Shown: positions 44,467-54,615 of the stretch, piece after piece
How positions within the stretch are numbered: position 1 is the first letter of the stretch
How the letters are laid out: each line of letters starts with the position of its first letter
Source of the DNA: CAYSGX01 sp964518215
GTDB lineage: Bacteria > Bacteroidota > Bacteroidia > Chitinophagales > CAIOSU01
Length of the DNA stretch: 64,000 nucleotides
Direction: 5' to 3'
Assembly (NCBI GenBank): GCA_964518215.1
Contig: CAZFFP010000008.1
Location: 4,510-68,509, forward strand
Notes under the pieces: model-generated
The model's input: the letters and a program-made list of their open reading frames with translations, nothing else
What the model was told of the DNA's origin: nothing
Databases searched by the model: none
Translations under genes and position numbers: made by a program

Positions 44467-47400
44467 ATGAGAACAAACCAACTAAACAGCAGCTTATCTT
44501 TTGTGATTACATTGATAGCTGCATTTACGCTTACTTTTTCTGAAGTGTTAGCCCAACTACCCGATTATTCGAAAGGTGGCGCAACCACCAACACCACTTT
44601 TATTCTTGCCAGCACGAGCGCCCGAAAAACTCAATTAATTTATTTGCCCGGTGATTTCGCACCGGTAGTGCGCGGAGGAAAAATCACAGCCATTTACTTT
44701 AAGTATGGAACCAATACTTCGGGCAACAATCAAGATTTAACCGACTTTACCATTAGTTTAGGACAAACTACCGAAACAGCTTTTACTTCCAATACTTTCT
44801 TCACGGGACTTACCGAGGTGTTTACTCGCGGCACTTATACTATTCCTGCGGGAGCTATTGACGAGTGGTTCAGAATTGATCTGCAGACACCGTTTACCTA
44901 CGACCCGCAACTAACACTCATTCTTGAAACACAGTGGAGCACAGCATCGAATACTTCTTTCAACACCCGAACTACCACCGTAACCGGCAGAAAATTGTAT
45001 ACCACTGCAGCTATTAATGCTACAGGAACGGCTTCATCGGCTTTCAATGATTTTGGATTTAACCTCGAAGTCCCCACCGGACCCGATGCCGGCATTCAAG
45101 CCATTACTGCACCGGCAGCCAATATAAATCCGGGATTGCAAGATGTGATTGTTAGGGTCAGAAACCACTCCAATAGCACTCTAAACACTGTAACAATACA
45201 AGGCGAGATTGATTCCATTGGAACCATAGTAAGAACATTTACCCCCAATTTATTTATCGTCAATATTGATAGTTTCAAAATAGGTGCACCCATTACTATA
45301 GGGAATTATGATTTCAAGGAAGGTCCTTATACCATTTCTGTATGGACATCGAACCCGAATGGTTTAGCAGATACAGACCCTTCCAATGATGCTGCACAAT
45401 TGAATGTTTTGAGTTGCAGTGCCCTGAGCGGCAATTACACCATTAACCAAAACCTTCCTGCTTCCTCTACCAATTTTACTTCTTTTACCCAAGCAATTAA
45501 CCAATTAAATACCTGCGGCATTTCTGGGCCTGTGGTGTTTGATGTTACACCAGGCAGCGGGCCTTATGTGGAGCAGTTGGATATTCATTCCATATCGGGT
45601 ATGAGCGCTACCAATACAGTAACCCTTAATGGTGGTGGCGATACATTGAAATTTTCGCCCAACACTAACGACAGGCACATTATCAGATTCAATGGAGCCA
45701 AGCATTTTACCATAAATGACTTGGTGATTAAATCTGAAGATCCTGACTTTGGCTGGGGCGTGCATTTTTTCAACGATGCCGACAGCAACACCATTAACAA
45801 CTGCGTCATAGATTTGAGTGGGGTTACTTCAACTTTATTAGCAAACAGCACCGGTATTGTTGCCGTAAATTCAACCACCGCCACCAGCACCGCCACAGGA
45901 ACTACTCCTAATCGTCTCACCATTACGAACAATACTATTCTTGGGGGTTATCATGGCATTAGGCTCAACGGAAGTTCTACATCAAGTGCCTACGGTCATA
46001 TTATTTCCGAAAATGTGATTGAAGACTTTTATATATACGGCATTTACCTTTCAAACAGCGATAGTTGTTTTGTATTGGACAATGATATTTCCAGAGGAAA
46101 CCGGCAAACAGTTACGACTTTCTATGGCATTTATAATGCAACTTCGGGTGAAAACTTGCGCATAGAGAGAAACAGAATTCATAATACACATGGCAGTGCC
46201 ACAACTCTTACTGCGGCTGCTTATGGAATATACTTCACAGCTACCGATGCCACTGCCGGGAAAGAAAATTATGTGGTGAACAACCTGATTTACAATTTCA
46301 ACAATACTGCTGCGCAATATGGCATATATAACAGTTCGTCAGACGGTTGTTATTATTATCATAACACCATTTCCTTAGATGAACAAAACATTCAGGGAAC
46401 GGGAGTTACTTACGGTTTTTATCAGATTACACTGGCTACCGATGTGCGTTTTTTGAACAATATTGTTTCAGTAACAAGAAACAGCACCGGAAATAAAAAC
46501 ATTATTTTTCTTGCTACCACTACCACGCAGTTTATTTCCAATTACAACGCATATTTCCATTCGGGCGATGCCAATTCTTTTGTAGGAAGATTTACAACTG
46601 ATTTTGCAACACTTGCCAATTGGCAAACTGCCAACAACAATGCTTACGACCAAAACTCTGTGTTTGCCGACCCTAATTTCACCGACCCGGCTAACGGAGA
46701 TTTTTCGCCCTTTACCATTTTGATAGATAATATAGGAACTCCTTTGGGTATAGCTGAAGATATTAATCTTCAGCCCAGAAGCCTTACAGAGCCTGATCCG
46801 GGAGCCTTTGAATTTAGTTTTGTAGGAAGCGATGCTGCCATTGCTTATTTAACTCCTGCTCCTCCTTTGGCGGCAGGGCCACACCTTGTGAGTGTGGAAA
46901 TTACCAATGTAGGAACTTCAAACATTACATCGCTTGATTTGGGTTACACCGATGGAACTGTTACTGAAACTGAAACTTTCACCGGTTTGAGTATCGCCCC
47001 TTTAGCTACCGAAACAGTTGCATTTACCACGCCATACAATTTGTCAAGCCCCGCAACTTTAACAGTATTTATTTCTGAAGTAAACGGAACACAAGATTTG
47101 TCGCAGGCAAACGATACGGCTTCTTTGTTTATTTGCACCAAACTTGCAGGCAATTACACTATCAACAGTGCGCTTCCCACTTCAGGAAGCAATTTCAATT
47201 CGTTTACCGATGCTGTAAATGCGCTAGTAAGTTGTCAGATTGATGCTGCTGTAGTGTTTGATGTGGCTTTAGGTTCGGGACCTTACAACGAGCAGTTGAA
47301 TATTCCTTATATCACGGGTTCGAGCGAAGTGAACACCATTACCTTTAATGGTAACGGCAGCGAAATTCATTTCTTCCCGGTTACTGCTGCCCGCCACATC

Positions 47401-50400
47401 ATCAGGCTCGATGGAGCTAAACATTTAGTGTTCGACAACTTAGTGGTGAAATCTTTAGACAATACTTTCGGCTGGGGCTTTCATTTGATAAATGCTGCCG
47501 ACAGCAACAAAATATTGAACAGTGTGATTGATGTTTCTTCGGTTACNNNNNNNNNNNNNNNNNNNNNNNNNNNNNNNNNNNNNNNNNNNNNNNNNNNNNN
47601 NNNNNNNNNNNNNNNNNNNNNNNNNNNNNNNNNNNNNNNNNNNNNNTGGCAAACTGCCAACGGTGGTATTTACGATGCCAACTCAAGGGCAGTGAACCCG
47701 CAATTTGCCGACATTGCCAATGCTGATTTTGAGCCTACAGTTTCTTCAGTTAACAATATCGGAACTCCGGTAGGTGTTACCGAAGATATTTTCGGAATGC
47801 CCCGCAGTCTGCTGCTTCCCGATGCAGGAGCCATTGAATTTGATGTGCCCGGTTTAGATGCGGGTATCACATTGGTTTCGCCTCAGTTGCCGGTTACTTA
47901 CGGTAATCTTCCTGTTACTGTGGAATTAGTGAATACTCAAACCATTTTAGTGGACGATGTGAAACTTTTTTATACTGACGGCATCATCAGTGAAACTCAG
48001 ACATTCGCTAATTTGTCGCTTGCCACAGGCAACAGCGTGAATCTCACATTTACTGTTCCTTACAACTTTACCGCACCAGCCACGCTTACTGTGTTTATTG
48101 ATGAAGTGAATGGTGTAACTGATGAAGATCAAGCGAACGATACGGTTCGTATAGCGCTTTGCGAATCGCTTGCCGGAGCATTTACCATTGATAGTTCACA
48201 AGTAATTTCTCTCACCAATTACCATTCGTTTCAGGCGCTTGCCGATGATATGGCAAATTGCGGAATCAATGGTGTGGTAACGGTAACAGTTGCCAGCGGC
48301 ACTTATGTAGAGCAGGTTGTTTTCAGAGAAGTGCCGGGCGCTTCATTGGTGAACACCATCACTTTTGAATCGGCTTCGGGCGATAGCTCTTTAACTACTT
48401 TGAGTTGGTCCGCTACTTCCACCGATATTAATAATTACACCGTAATGATGGATGGCGCAGACTTTTTCACTTTCAAAAATTTTGGATTAGCCAGAATCGG
48501 AACTAATGAAACCTTCTCGAGAATTGTATCCATTCAAAACGGTTGCGATAATAATACATTCACTAACTGTTTATTTTCGGGACCTACCGGAAACACTTCC
48601 ACACTAACGACCATCAACAGGACCTCAGTAACATTCCTTTCTTCCAAAAACGATAACAATAAATACACTAATAACTATTTTGTAGGAAACGGAAATGCAT
48701 TCTGGGGCGAGTTTACCGCTGGCGCTCCAAAATCTATTGGCACCGAAATTATTAATAACAGAATGGCGGTGTTTTATGCAGGCGTTTTCATTACCAATGA
48801 AATTGCTCCGGTGATTTATAAAAACTATGTTACCAGAACTAATCCTGCAGCTACTACTGTATTCTTCGGCATTAGTTTGAATTTTGTGGACAGCACGGTT
48901 ACCATTGAGAAAAACCAAGTGTATTGTTACAATGGTGGCTCTAATGCCATCAGATTCAGAAATACTATTTGTAATCCGTTAACTCCGGGAAGAGTAGTAA
49001 ATAATTTCGGACAAACCGGAGGCACCGGAACCTCGCAGGGTATTTCCTATGAATTGGATTGTGCCAATATTCTTACTGCACACAATAATATTTTGACTAC
49101 CGGCACTAGTGCTACACTTGGACGTTCGCTCAATATCAGTGGCAACAATTCTCAGAATTTAATTTTCTTGAATAACAATTTTGTAAACACCGGAGGAGGT
49201 TATACCTATTACATTACTTCAGGAGCCACCGGAGGTGTTTCTGTCTCTGATTACAACAATTTATACACTACCGGAAGCAATATTGGTTTCTGGGGCACAG
49301 CCAATACTACCCTTGCCGCTTTCAGAACCGCCTCAGGTAAAGAAGCCAATTCTGTTTCGGGCGACCCTGAATATGTTACCATTGACGACTTGCATGTAAA
49401 CGGTATTATTTTAAGTGGGGCAGCAACGCCACTTGCAGAAGTAACCGATGATATTGATGGAGACCTGCGCGACCCGCTTACTCCCGATATTGGCGCTGAT
49501 GAATTTGAGCCTGCCGCTATTGATGTGGCTCCTGTTGCGGTGATTTCGCCTGTAAATAATGCTTGTGGCGATGTGAATACTAACGTAGAAGTAAGTATAA
49601 CTAATTTTGGAGCATTAGATGCGGAAGATATTGATGTTACTGTAATCATTAACCAAGGAACCGACAGCGACACGCTCTCTACATTGTTTGCAGGACCTTT
49701 GGGTTCCTTACAAACAGCTACGATTACATTAGGAACCATTAACACTTTTGCCGGTGGCAATTATGATTTTATCATTATTGTGAATGTTCTTGACGACAAC
49801 GACAATAGTAATGATACTCTGATGGTTTCTGTTAGAGTTCCTGTAACTCCGGATGTTCCTTCTCTGGTAAATGATACTGAAATTGCTTGTTTAGGAGGGA
49901 CGGTGTCTTTTGCAGTTGATAATCCTGTTGCGACCTTTTACAATTGGTATGATGAGCCGGTGGGCGGAAATTTAGTTGGTTCGGGCGTATCGTTTGTAAC
50001 TCCTGCTGTTACAGAAAATGATACTTTCTATGTAGAAGCATCTAATACTTTAATAGAATTTGTTCCAAGTCCAACACCCGGCACTGGTGGGTTTATAACT
50101 CAAACGGTCGGATGGGGATTAGAGTTTGTGGTTAATACTGATGTTCAGATTGATTCGGTAACAGTTTATCCCACAGGTTCAGGAACGATGACAATATCTA
50201 TTCTTACTCGACCCGGAGGAGCCGTGGTTTATACTGCGCCTGTGAGCAATATTTCAGGTCCCGGTCCTAACAGAGTATATGTTGGAGCTATTTTACCTCC
50301 CGGAGATTATATGATAGGTATGAGTTCTACAGGTATTACTAGTTTGATAAGAGAGTTAAGCGGCAATTCATTCCCGTATTCAGCTCCCTCTGGCTCTTTG

Positions 50401-51756
50401 GTTGTAACAGGCGGTTCTACTTCTACAGCCACTAATAACTCGGGCGCATATTATTGGTTCTACAACTGGCAAATTAGTATTCCGGGTTGTGTTTCTGTAA
50501 ACAGAACTCCTGTATATGCCCTTGTAGATTCTTCACAAACACTTACCGATGCAGCATTTTCATTCTCTGCAAACGAATTGACTGTTGACTTTGAAATAAC
50601 CAACCCCGGCAGTTCACCAACAGTAACCTGGGATTTTGGCGATAGCAACAATGGAGTAGGCGTAATCACTCAGCACACTTTCGCCTCCGATGGCGCTTAC
50701 AGCGTTTGCGCTACTGCTGAAAACTCATGTAACACTGATACTGATTGTCGGACAGTTGTTGTGTGTGCCGATTTGGTTGCCGACTTTACATATATATACA
50801 ATATCAACACTCAAAGAGTAGAGTTTACATATTCCGGAACCGGAAACCCTACTCAAACTATATGGGATTTTGGCGATGCCGGAAGCAGTATTCAGACAAA
50901 TCCAACTTATCAATATGCGAGTGAGAGCAATTATAGTGTAACCTTGTTTACAACCAATCTTTGCGGAGCGCAAAGTAGTGTAACCAAGACCGTATCTGCT
51001 TGTGCTCCTATTGATGTTGTTCTTACAGCTACAGAGGGAAATAGTGCTTTAGAAGCAGATGTTGTGGCAACCACCATTACAGGCGCTCCTACTTCATTAG
51101 TATTCCAGACTGGCGATGGCGGAGTTTACAATACTGCTACATTCTCACATACTTACCAGACAGAAGGCAATTATGACATTACGCTAATTGCCACCAATGC
51201 TTGTGGTCAGCACGATACTACCGTTATTACTTACAGCGCTTGCGAAGCATTGGCTGCGGGCTTCACTGTTGCCGACAATGCTTTAACAGTAACACTTACG
51301 CCCGATATTACTTCAGGAACACCTGTTTCTTACGATTGGGACTTTGGCGATAATAATTCTTCTGCCGATGAAAATCCTGTGCATACTTATGCCGCTGAAG
51401 GCACTTATGATATTTCGCTTACTGTTACCAATGCTTGTGGTGAAACAGAGGCTTCTACACAAACCGTTAACATAATTGGGGTGAGTGTTGCTGATGTTAT
51501 AGCTGATAACAGCGTGCGTGCTTATCCTAATCCTAACAACGGTAAATTCAGTATTGAAAGAGTTATTTCCATTAATGCTGAAACTTCAATAACTATACAT
51601 AATGTGTTAGGACAGGAAGTTTTCAGTCGCAATTTTAAAGTAGTTCCGGGCAGAAACACTTTCAGCATTGATTTGAAAGAAACTGCTGCGGGTATATATC
51701 AGATTACTATAGAAGATGAAGCAGGAACTTCGCAAATAAGAATTGTGAAAGAATAA
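44467..51756 (+). CDS. Giant secreted beta-helix/CARDB/PKD protein with T9SS type A tail (contains assembly gap)
   Basis: Signal peptide MRTNQLNSSLSFVITLIAA to VLAQ. An N-terminal beta-sandwich region (to about 240) and a CARDB-like segment precede three modules. Each starts with C-x-x-L-x-G-x-(Y/F)-T-I and holds a parallel beta-helix (NNCVIDL, GIYLSNSDSC-type turns) plus CARDB: module 1 from residue 317, module 2 from 890 (interrupted by N), module 3 from 1231. A further CARDB, an Ig-like domain and about four PKD domains (WDFGDSNNG, WDFGDAGSS, FQTGDGG, WDFGDNNSS) follow. The type A sorting tail VRAYPNPNNGKFSIER runs to IRIVKE. The translated length of 2429 aa counts 34 unknown residues and is not the real one. 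Confidence 0.88.
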   Translation: MRTNQLNSSLSFVITLIAAFTLTFSEVLAQLPDYSKGGATTNTTFILASTSARKTQLIYLPGDFAPVVRGGKITAIYFKYGTNTSGNNQDLTDFTISLGQTTETAFTSNTFFTGLTEVFTRGTYTIPAGAIDEWFRIDLQTPFTYDPQLTLILETQWSTASNTSFNTRTTTVTGRKLYTTAAINATGTASSAFNDFGFNLEVPTGPDAGIQAITAPAANINPGLQDVIVRVRNHSNSTLNTVTIQGEIDSIGTIVRTFTPNLFIVNIDSFKIGAPITIGNYDFKEGPYTISVWTSNPNGLADTDPSNDAAQLNVLSCSALSGNYTINQNLPASSTNFTSFTQAINQLNTCGISGPVVFDVTPGSGPYVEQLDIHSISGMSATNTVTLNGGGDTLKFSPNTNDRHIIRFNGAKHFTINDLVIKSEDPDFGWGVHFFNDADSNTINNCVIDLSGVTSTLLANSTGIVAVNSTTATSTATGTTPNRLTITNNTILGGYHGIRLNGSSTSSAYGHIISENVIEDFYIYGIYLSNSDSCFVLDNDISRGNRQTVTTFYGIYNATSGENLRIERNRIHNTHGSATTLTAAAYGIYFTATDATAGKENYVVNNLIYNFNNTAAQYGIYNSSSDGCYYYHNTISLDEQNIQGTGVTYGFYQITLATDVRFLNNIVSVTRNSTGNKNIIFLATTTTQFISNYNAYFHSGDANSFVGRFTTDFATLANWQTANNNAYDQNSVFADPNFTDPANGDFSPFTILIDNIGTPLGIAEDINLQPRSLTEPDPGAFEFSFVGSDAAIAYLTPAPPLAAGPHLVSVEITNVGTSNITSLDLGYTDGTVTETETFTGLSIAPLATETVAFTTPYNLSSPATLTVFISEVNGTQDLSQANDTASLFICTKLAGNYTINSALPTSGSNFNSFTDAVNALVSCQIDAAVVFDVALGSGPYNEQLNIPYITGSSEVNTITFNGNGSEIHFFPVTAARHIIRLDGAKHLVFDNLVVKSLDNTFGWGFHLINAADSNKILNSVIDVSSVXXXXXXXXXXXXXXXXXXXXXXXXXXXXXXXXXXWQTANGGIYDANSRAVNPQFADIANADFEPTVSSVNNIGTPVGVTEDIFGMPRSLLLPDAGAIEFDVPGLDAGITLVSPQLPVTYGNLPVTVELVNTQTILVDDVKLFYTDGIISETQTFANLSLATGNSVNLTFTVPYNFTAPATLTVFIDEVNGVTDEDQANDTVRIALCESLAGAFTIDSSQVISLTNYHSFQALADDMANCGINGVVTVTVASGTYVEQVVFREVPGASLVNTITFESASGDSSLTTLSWSATSTDINNYTVMMDGADFFTFKNFGLARIGTNETFSRIVSIQNGCDNNTFTNCLFSGPTGNTSTLTTINRTSVTFLSSKNDNNKYTNNYFVGNGNAFWGEFTAGAPKSIGTEIINNRMAVFYAGVFITNEIAPVIYKNYVTRTNPAATTVFFGISLNFVDSTVTIEKNQVYCYNGGSNAIRFRNTICNPLTPGRVVNNFGQTGGTGTSQGISYELDCANILTAHNNILTTGTSATLGRSLNISGNNSQNLIFLNNNFVNTGGGYTYYITSGATGGVSVSDYNNLYTTGSNIGFWGTANTTLAAFRTASGKEANSVSGDPEYVTIDDLHVNGIILSGAATPLAEVTDDIDGDLRDPLTPDIGADEFEPAAIDVAPVAVISPVNNACGDVNTNVEVSITNFGALDAEDIDVTVIINQGTDSDTLSTLFAGPLGSLQTATITLGTINTFAGGNYDFIIIVNVLDDNDNSNDTLMVSVRVPVTPDVPSLVNDTEIACLGGTVSFAVDNPVATFYNWYDEPVGGNLVGSGVSFVTPAVTENDTFYVEASNTLIEFVPSPTPGTGGFITQTVGWGLEFVVNTDVQIDSVTVYPTGSGTMTISILTRPGGAVVYTAPVSNISGPGPNRVYVGAILPPGDYMIGMSSTGITSLIRELSGNSFPYSAPSGSLVVTGGSTSTATNNSGAYYWFYNWQISIPGCVSVNRTPVYALVDSSQTLTDAAFSFSANELTVDFEITNPGSSPTVTWDFGDSNNGVGVITQHTFASDGAYSVCATAENSCNTDTDCRTVVVCADLVADFTYIYNINTQRVEFTYSGTGNPTQTIWDFGDAGSSIQTNPTYQYASESNYSVTLFTTNLCGAQSSVTKTVSACAPIDVVLTATEGNSALEADVVATTITGAPTSLVFQTGDGGVYNTATFSHTYQTEGNYDITLIATNACGQHDTTVITYSACEALAAGFTVADNALTVTLTPDITSGTPVSYDWDFGDNNSSADENPVHTYAAEGTYDISLTVTNACGETEASTQTVNIIGVSVADVIADNSVRAYPNPNNGKFSIERVISINAETSITIHNVLGQEVFSRNFKVVPGRNTFSIDLKETAAGIYQITIEDEAGTSQIRIVKE
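47547..47646. other. Assembly gap, 100 N
   Basis: A round 100-N spacer within module 2 of the giant protein gene. Comparison with module 1 implies about 793 missing bases (see findings). Confidence 0.97.
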
Positions 51757-51777
51757 GATCTCATGGCAAAATGGTTG

Positions 51778-51811
51778 AAAAAAGGCTGCCTAAAATCGGG
51801 CAGCCTTTTTT
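51778..51811. terminator. Bidirectional terminator between the giant gene and recF
   Basis: Stem AAAGGCTGCC (51781-51790) with GGCAGCCTTT (51799-51808), A-run before and T-run after. It serves the plus gene and, read the other way, recF. Confidence 0.9.
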
Positions 51812-51823
51812 GTTTCATCCCCT

Positions 51824-52906
51824 TCACCCAATTTCAAACACTTCCACGCCATTCATGGCATCGGCAAAGTTTTGTTCTATTCTGGCGCGTTGAGTGTCGG
51901 TAATAAAAATCTGTCCTTGATAATTCTCTCTGATATAGTGAAGCAATTGAAAACTGCGGTGCGTGTCGAGTTTATCGAAAATATCATCGAGCAATAGGAG
52001 AGGAGTTTTTTGCAAATGAGTTTGCAGCAAATGCGCTTGAGCCAATTTCAGCGAAAGCAAAAAAGTTTTTTGTTGTCCCTGTGAGCCAAATTTTTTGATG
52101 GCTTCACCATCCATCATAAACTCTATGTCATCGCGGTGTATGCCACCGGTGGTGCGTTTCATCAGGCGGTCTTTATCAATATTCTCCTGTAAAACTTCAG
52201 CCATTTTTTTTTCACTTACATCAGAGCGATAATTGAAGGCTACCTGCTCCGAATCGCCCGAAATTTCTTTGTAAATAGTATTGAAATAGGGCACAAAAAC
52301 TTCCGCGAAAGTTTTTCTTTTTTCAAAAATAAAATCGCCTGTGGGAGCCATTTTCACATCATAAGCCAGCAACAAATTAGCATCGAATTTTTGTTGTTCT
52401 GCAAACTGCTTCAGCAAAGCATTGCGCTGCAACAAATAACGATTGTATTCCTGCAAAGCTTCCAGATAGCTTCGGTCCATCTGCGAAAGTGTGCTGTCTA
52501 AAAACCTTCTGCGCTCTTCACTTCCGCCATAAATCAACACATGGTCATCGGGCGACACCATCACTACGGGCAAGAGTCCGAGATGATGCGACAGTTTTTC
52601 GTATTTAACTTCATTTGCCCATATTTCTTTTTTGCGCTCTCGTGGCAGCAGGCATTTCACCTGAATATTTTCTTCCGAAGCCGAAAAAATCCCATCCAAT
52701 CGAAACGATACCTGTTCATGACGAATCAGTTGCTGGTCGGTAGCGTTGAAATATGATTTGGTGATGCACAGATAGTAAATGGCATCGAGCAAATTGGTTT
52801 TGCCGGCACCGTTAAAGCCCGTGAAGCAAACAATATTTTTATGGAATCGAAACAGTGTTTCCGAATGGTTTTTAAAATTATATAAATGAAGTGAATGAAG
52901 GAACAC
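51824..52906 (-). CDS. recF: DNA replication and repair protein RecF
   Basis: An SMC-like ATPase of 360 aa that loads RecA at single-strand gaps. GTG start (VFLHSLHLYNFKNHS). Walker A is GFNGAGKTNLLDAIYYL (30-46). A family block is VMVSPDDHVLIYGGSEERRR FLD. The signature region is RDDIEFMMDG and GSQGQQKTFLLSLKLA, with Walker B LLLLDDIFDKLD. Only 38 bp separate it from the divergent pdhA, so its promoter must overlap the pdhA start region. dnaA and dnaN are not adjacent. Confidence 0.95.
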   Translation of the reverse strand: MFLHSLHLYNFKNHSETLFRFHKNIVCFTGFNGAGKTNLLDAIYYLCITKSYFNATDQQLIRHEQVSFRLDGIFSASEENIQVKCLLPRERKKEIWANEVKYEKLSHHLGLLPVVMVSPDDHVLIYGGSEERRRFLDSTLSQMDRSYLEALQEYNRYLLQRNALLKQFAEQQKFDANLLLAYDVKMAPTGDFIFEKRKTFAEVFVPYFNTIYKEISGDSEQVAFNYRSDVSEKKMAEVLQENIDKDRLMKRTTGGIHRDDIEFMMDGEAIKKFGSQGQQKTFLLSLKLAQAHLLQTHLQKTPLLLLDDIFDKLDTHRSFQLLHYIRENYQGQIFITDTQRARIEQNFADAMNGVEVFEIG

Positions 52907-52929
52907 CGTTCAGGCTGCTGATTTTTTAA

Positions 52930-52937
52930 TATTTTTG
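52930..52937 (+). promoter_or_regulatory. -7 box TATTTTTG for pdhA
   Basis: Exact TAnnTTTG, 7 nt before ATG 52945, in the 38-bp divergent gap with recF. Confidence 0.55.
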
Positions 52938-52944
52938 ACACACT

Positions 52945-53940
52945 ATGGCTGCAACAAAAATAACCAAAGAAACCTACCTGCAATGGTTTGAAGTAATGCT
53001 TCGCCTGCGCAGATTCGAAGAGCGTGCCGGCATGTTATACGGTCAGCAGAAAATCAGAGGCTTTTGTCATTTGTATATCGGGCAGGAAGCGGTGGCTGCA
53101 GGTATGTTGAGTGTTACTCGCCCCGAAGATGCGTGGATCACGGCTTACCGCGATCACGGACTTGCCATTGCCAAAGGAATTACCTGCAACGAAGCTATGG
53201 CAGAGTTGTATGGAAAAGAAACCGGATGCAGCAAAGGCAAAGGCGGCTCCATGCACTTTTTTTCCAAAGAACATCATTTTTATGGCGGGCACGGCATAGT
53301 AGGCGGACAGATAGGTCTGGGTGCGGGCATTGCTTTTGCCGAACAATACAAAGGCACCGACAATGTATGCATTTGCTTGTTTGGCGATGGCGCGGCACGG
53401 CAGGGCATTTTGCTCGAAACCTATAACATGGCAATGCTTTGGAAACTTCCGGTGGTGTTTATCTGCGAAAATAATTTTTATGCTATGGGCACTTCTGTTG
53501 GGCGTTCGAGCAATGTAACCGAAATCTATAAACTCGGATTAGCATTCGATATGCCATCTAAAGCGGTGAACGGCATGAGTTGCGAAGAAGTGCATGAGTC
53601 GCTTGATGAAGCCGTGCAGCGCGCCCGCAAAGGCGATGGACCTACTTTTCTCGAAATAAGGACCTATCGCTACAAAGGGCATTCGATGAGCGACCCTGCC
53701 AAATACCGTACTAAAGAAGAAGTGGAAGAATACAAAAAACAAGACCCCATTGAAGTAGTACGCGCTACTATTCTGAAGAAAAAATACGCTAAAGAAAAAG
53801 AGCTTGAAGACATCGAAAACAAAGTGCAACAGGAAATAGACGAATGTGTTACCTTTGCCGAAAATTCGCCCTACCCGGATGCGTCTGAACTATACACAGA
53901 CAATTACGTGCAGGAAGATTACCCATACATTAAACACTAA
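52945..53940 (+). CDS. pdhA: Pyruvate dehydrogenase E1 component, alpha subunit
   Basis: A 331-aa thiamine-diphosphate-dependent subunit of the E1 decarboxylase feeding acetyl-CoA. Signatures: RRFEERAGMLYGQQKIRGFCH, YRDHGLAIAKG, KGKGGSMHFFS, and the ThDP motif GDGAARQGILLET...ENNFYAMGT. The phosphorylation-loop-like YRYKGHSMSDPAKYR is also present. Length and motifs fit PdhA rather than the branched-chain E1. The beta subunit and E2 are not in the window. The TPR gene starts 18 bp after its stop, so the two are probably cotranscribed. Confidence 0.95.
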   Translation: MAATKITKETYLQWFEVMLRLRRFEERAGMLYGQQKIRGFCHLYIGQEAVAAGMLSVTRPEDAWITAYRDHGLAIAKGITCNEAMAELYGKETGCSKGKGGSMHFFSKEHHFYGGHGIVGGQIGLGAGIAFAEQYKGTDNVCICLFGDGAARQGILLETYNMAMLWKLPVVFICENNFYAMGTSVGRSSNVTEIYKLGLAFDMPSKAVNGMSCEEVHESLDEAVQRARKGDGPTFLEIRTYRYKGHSMSDPAKYRTKEEVEEYKKQDPIEVVRATILKKKYAKEKELEDIENKVQQEIDECVTFAENSPYPDASELYTDNYVQEDYPYIKH

Positions 53941-53958
53941 AAATTTTATACCATAACA

Positions 53959-54615
53959 ATGGCATACAAACACGAACACGAAGCTGACGCATTAACTAAG
54001 TTGCAGCATTATTACGATGAAAATCAAAAACTGATTTCAGGCGCTTTCATAGCCATACTGGTTGTTGTAGCAGGTTATGTCGGTTTTTTTCACTGGTATA
54101 TTCCCGGTCAGGAGCAAGAGGCTCAGGAGAAAATGTTCAGAGCCGTTTCTAATTTTGAAAACGACAACTACGAAGCCGCTCTGAATGGCGATGGCAGTTA
54201 TCCCGGAGTACTGGATATTGCCAAAAAATACAAGTTTACCAAAGCTGCTAATCTTGCCCATTATTATGCAGGCATGAGTTATTTGAACACCGGCCAGTTT
54301 CAAAATGCTATTGACCATTTGAATAAATTCAGTTCTAAAGATAAAGTGGCAGGCACGCTTGCATTGGGAGCTATTGGCGATGCTTATATGGAATTGGGCA
54401 ATACTTCCGAAGGTATTTCTTATTATAAAAAAGCTGCCAACAACCAACCCAACGAGTTTACCACTCCGGTGTTTTTGATGCGCACCGCTTTAGCTTTGGA
54501 AGCCAACGGCAACAAAGACGAAGCCGCCAAATTTCTGCAACGCCTGAAAGACGAATACCCCAAAACTCCTGAAGCCGCCAATGCCGATAAGTATTTGGCG
54601 AGACTGGGGAAGTGA
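53959..54615 (+). CDS. Membrane-anchored tetratricopeptide-repeat protein (YfgM-like)
   Basis: A 218-aa protein. A cytoplasmic N-terminal segment (AYKHEHEADALTKLQHYYDEN) is followed by one membrane helix (GAFIAILVVVAGYVGFFHWY, about 29-48) and TPR units on the outer side (AHYYAGMSYLNTGQFQNAI, GAIGDAYMELGNTSEGISYY, ALALEANGNKDEAAKFL). The layout matches YfgM, the ancillary SecYEG translocon subunit that hands proteins to periplasmic chaperones, though here assignment is by architecture only. It follows pdhA by 18 bp. Confidence 0.8.
   Translation: MAYKHEHEADALTKLQHYYDENQKLISGAFIAILVVVAGYVGFFHWYIPGQEQEAQEKMFRAVSNFENDNYEAALNGDGSYPGVLDIAKKYKFTKAANLAHYYAGMSYLNTGQFQNAIDHLNKFSSKDKVAGTLALGAIGDAYMELGNTSEGISYYKKAANNQPNEFTTPVFLMRTALALEANGNKDEAAKFLQRLKDEYPKTPEAANADKYLARLGK

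Noticed and set aside
47547..47646. Treating the 34 unknown residues as a real low-complexity linker
   Set aside because: Exactly 100 N is an assembly placeholder, and the flanks align to an uninterrupted module with 793 bases at this place.
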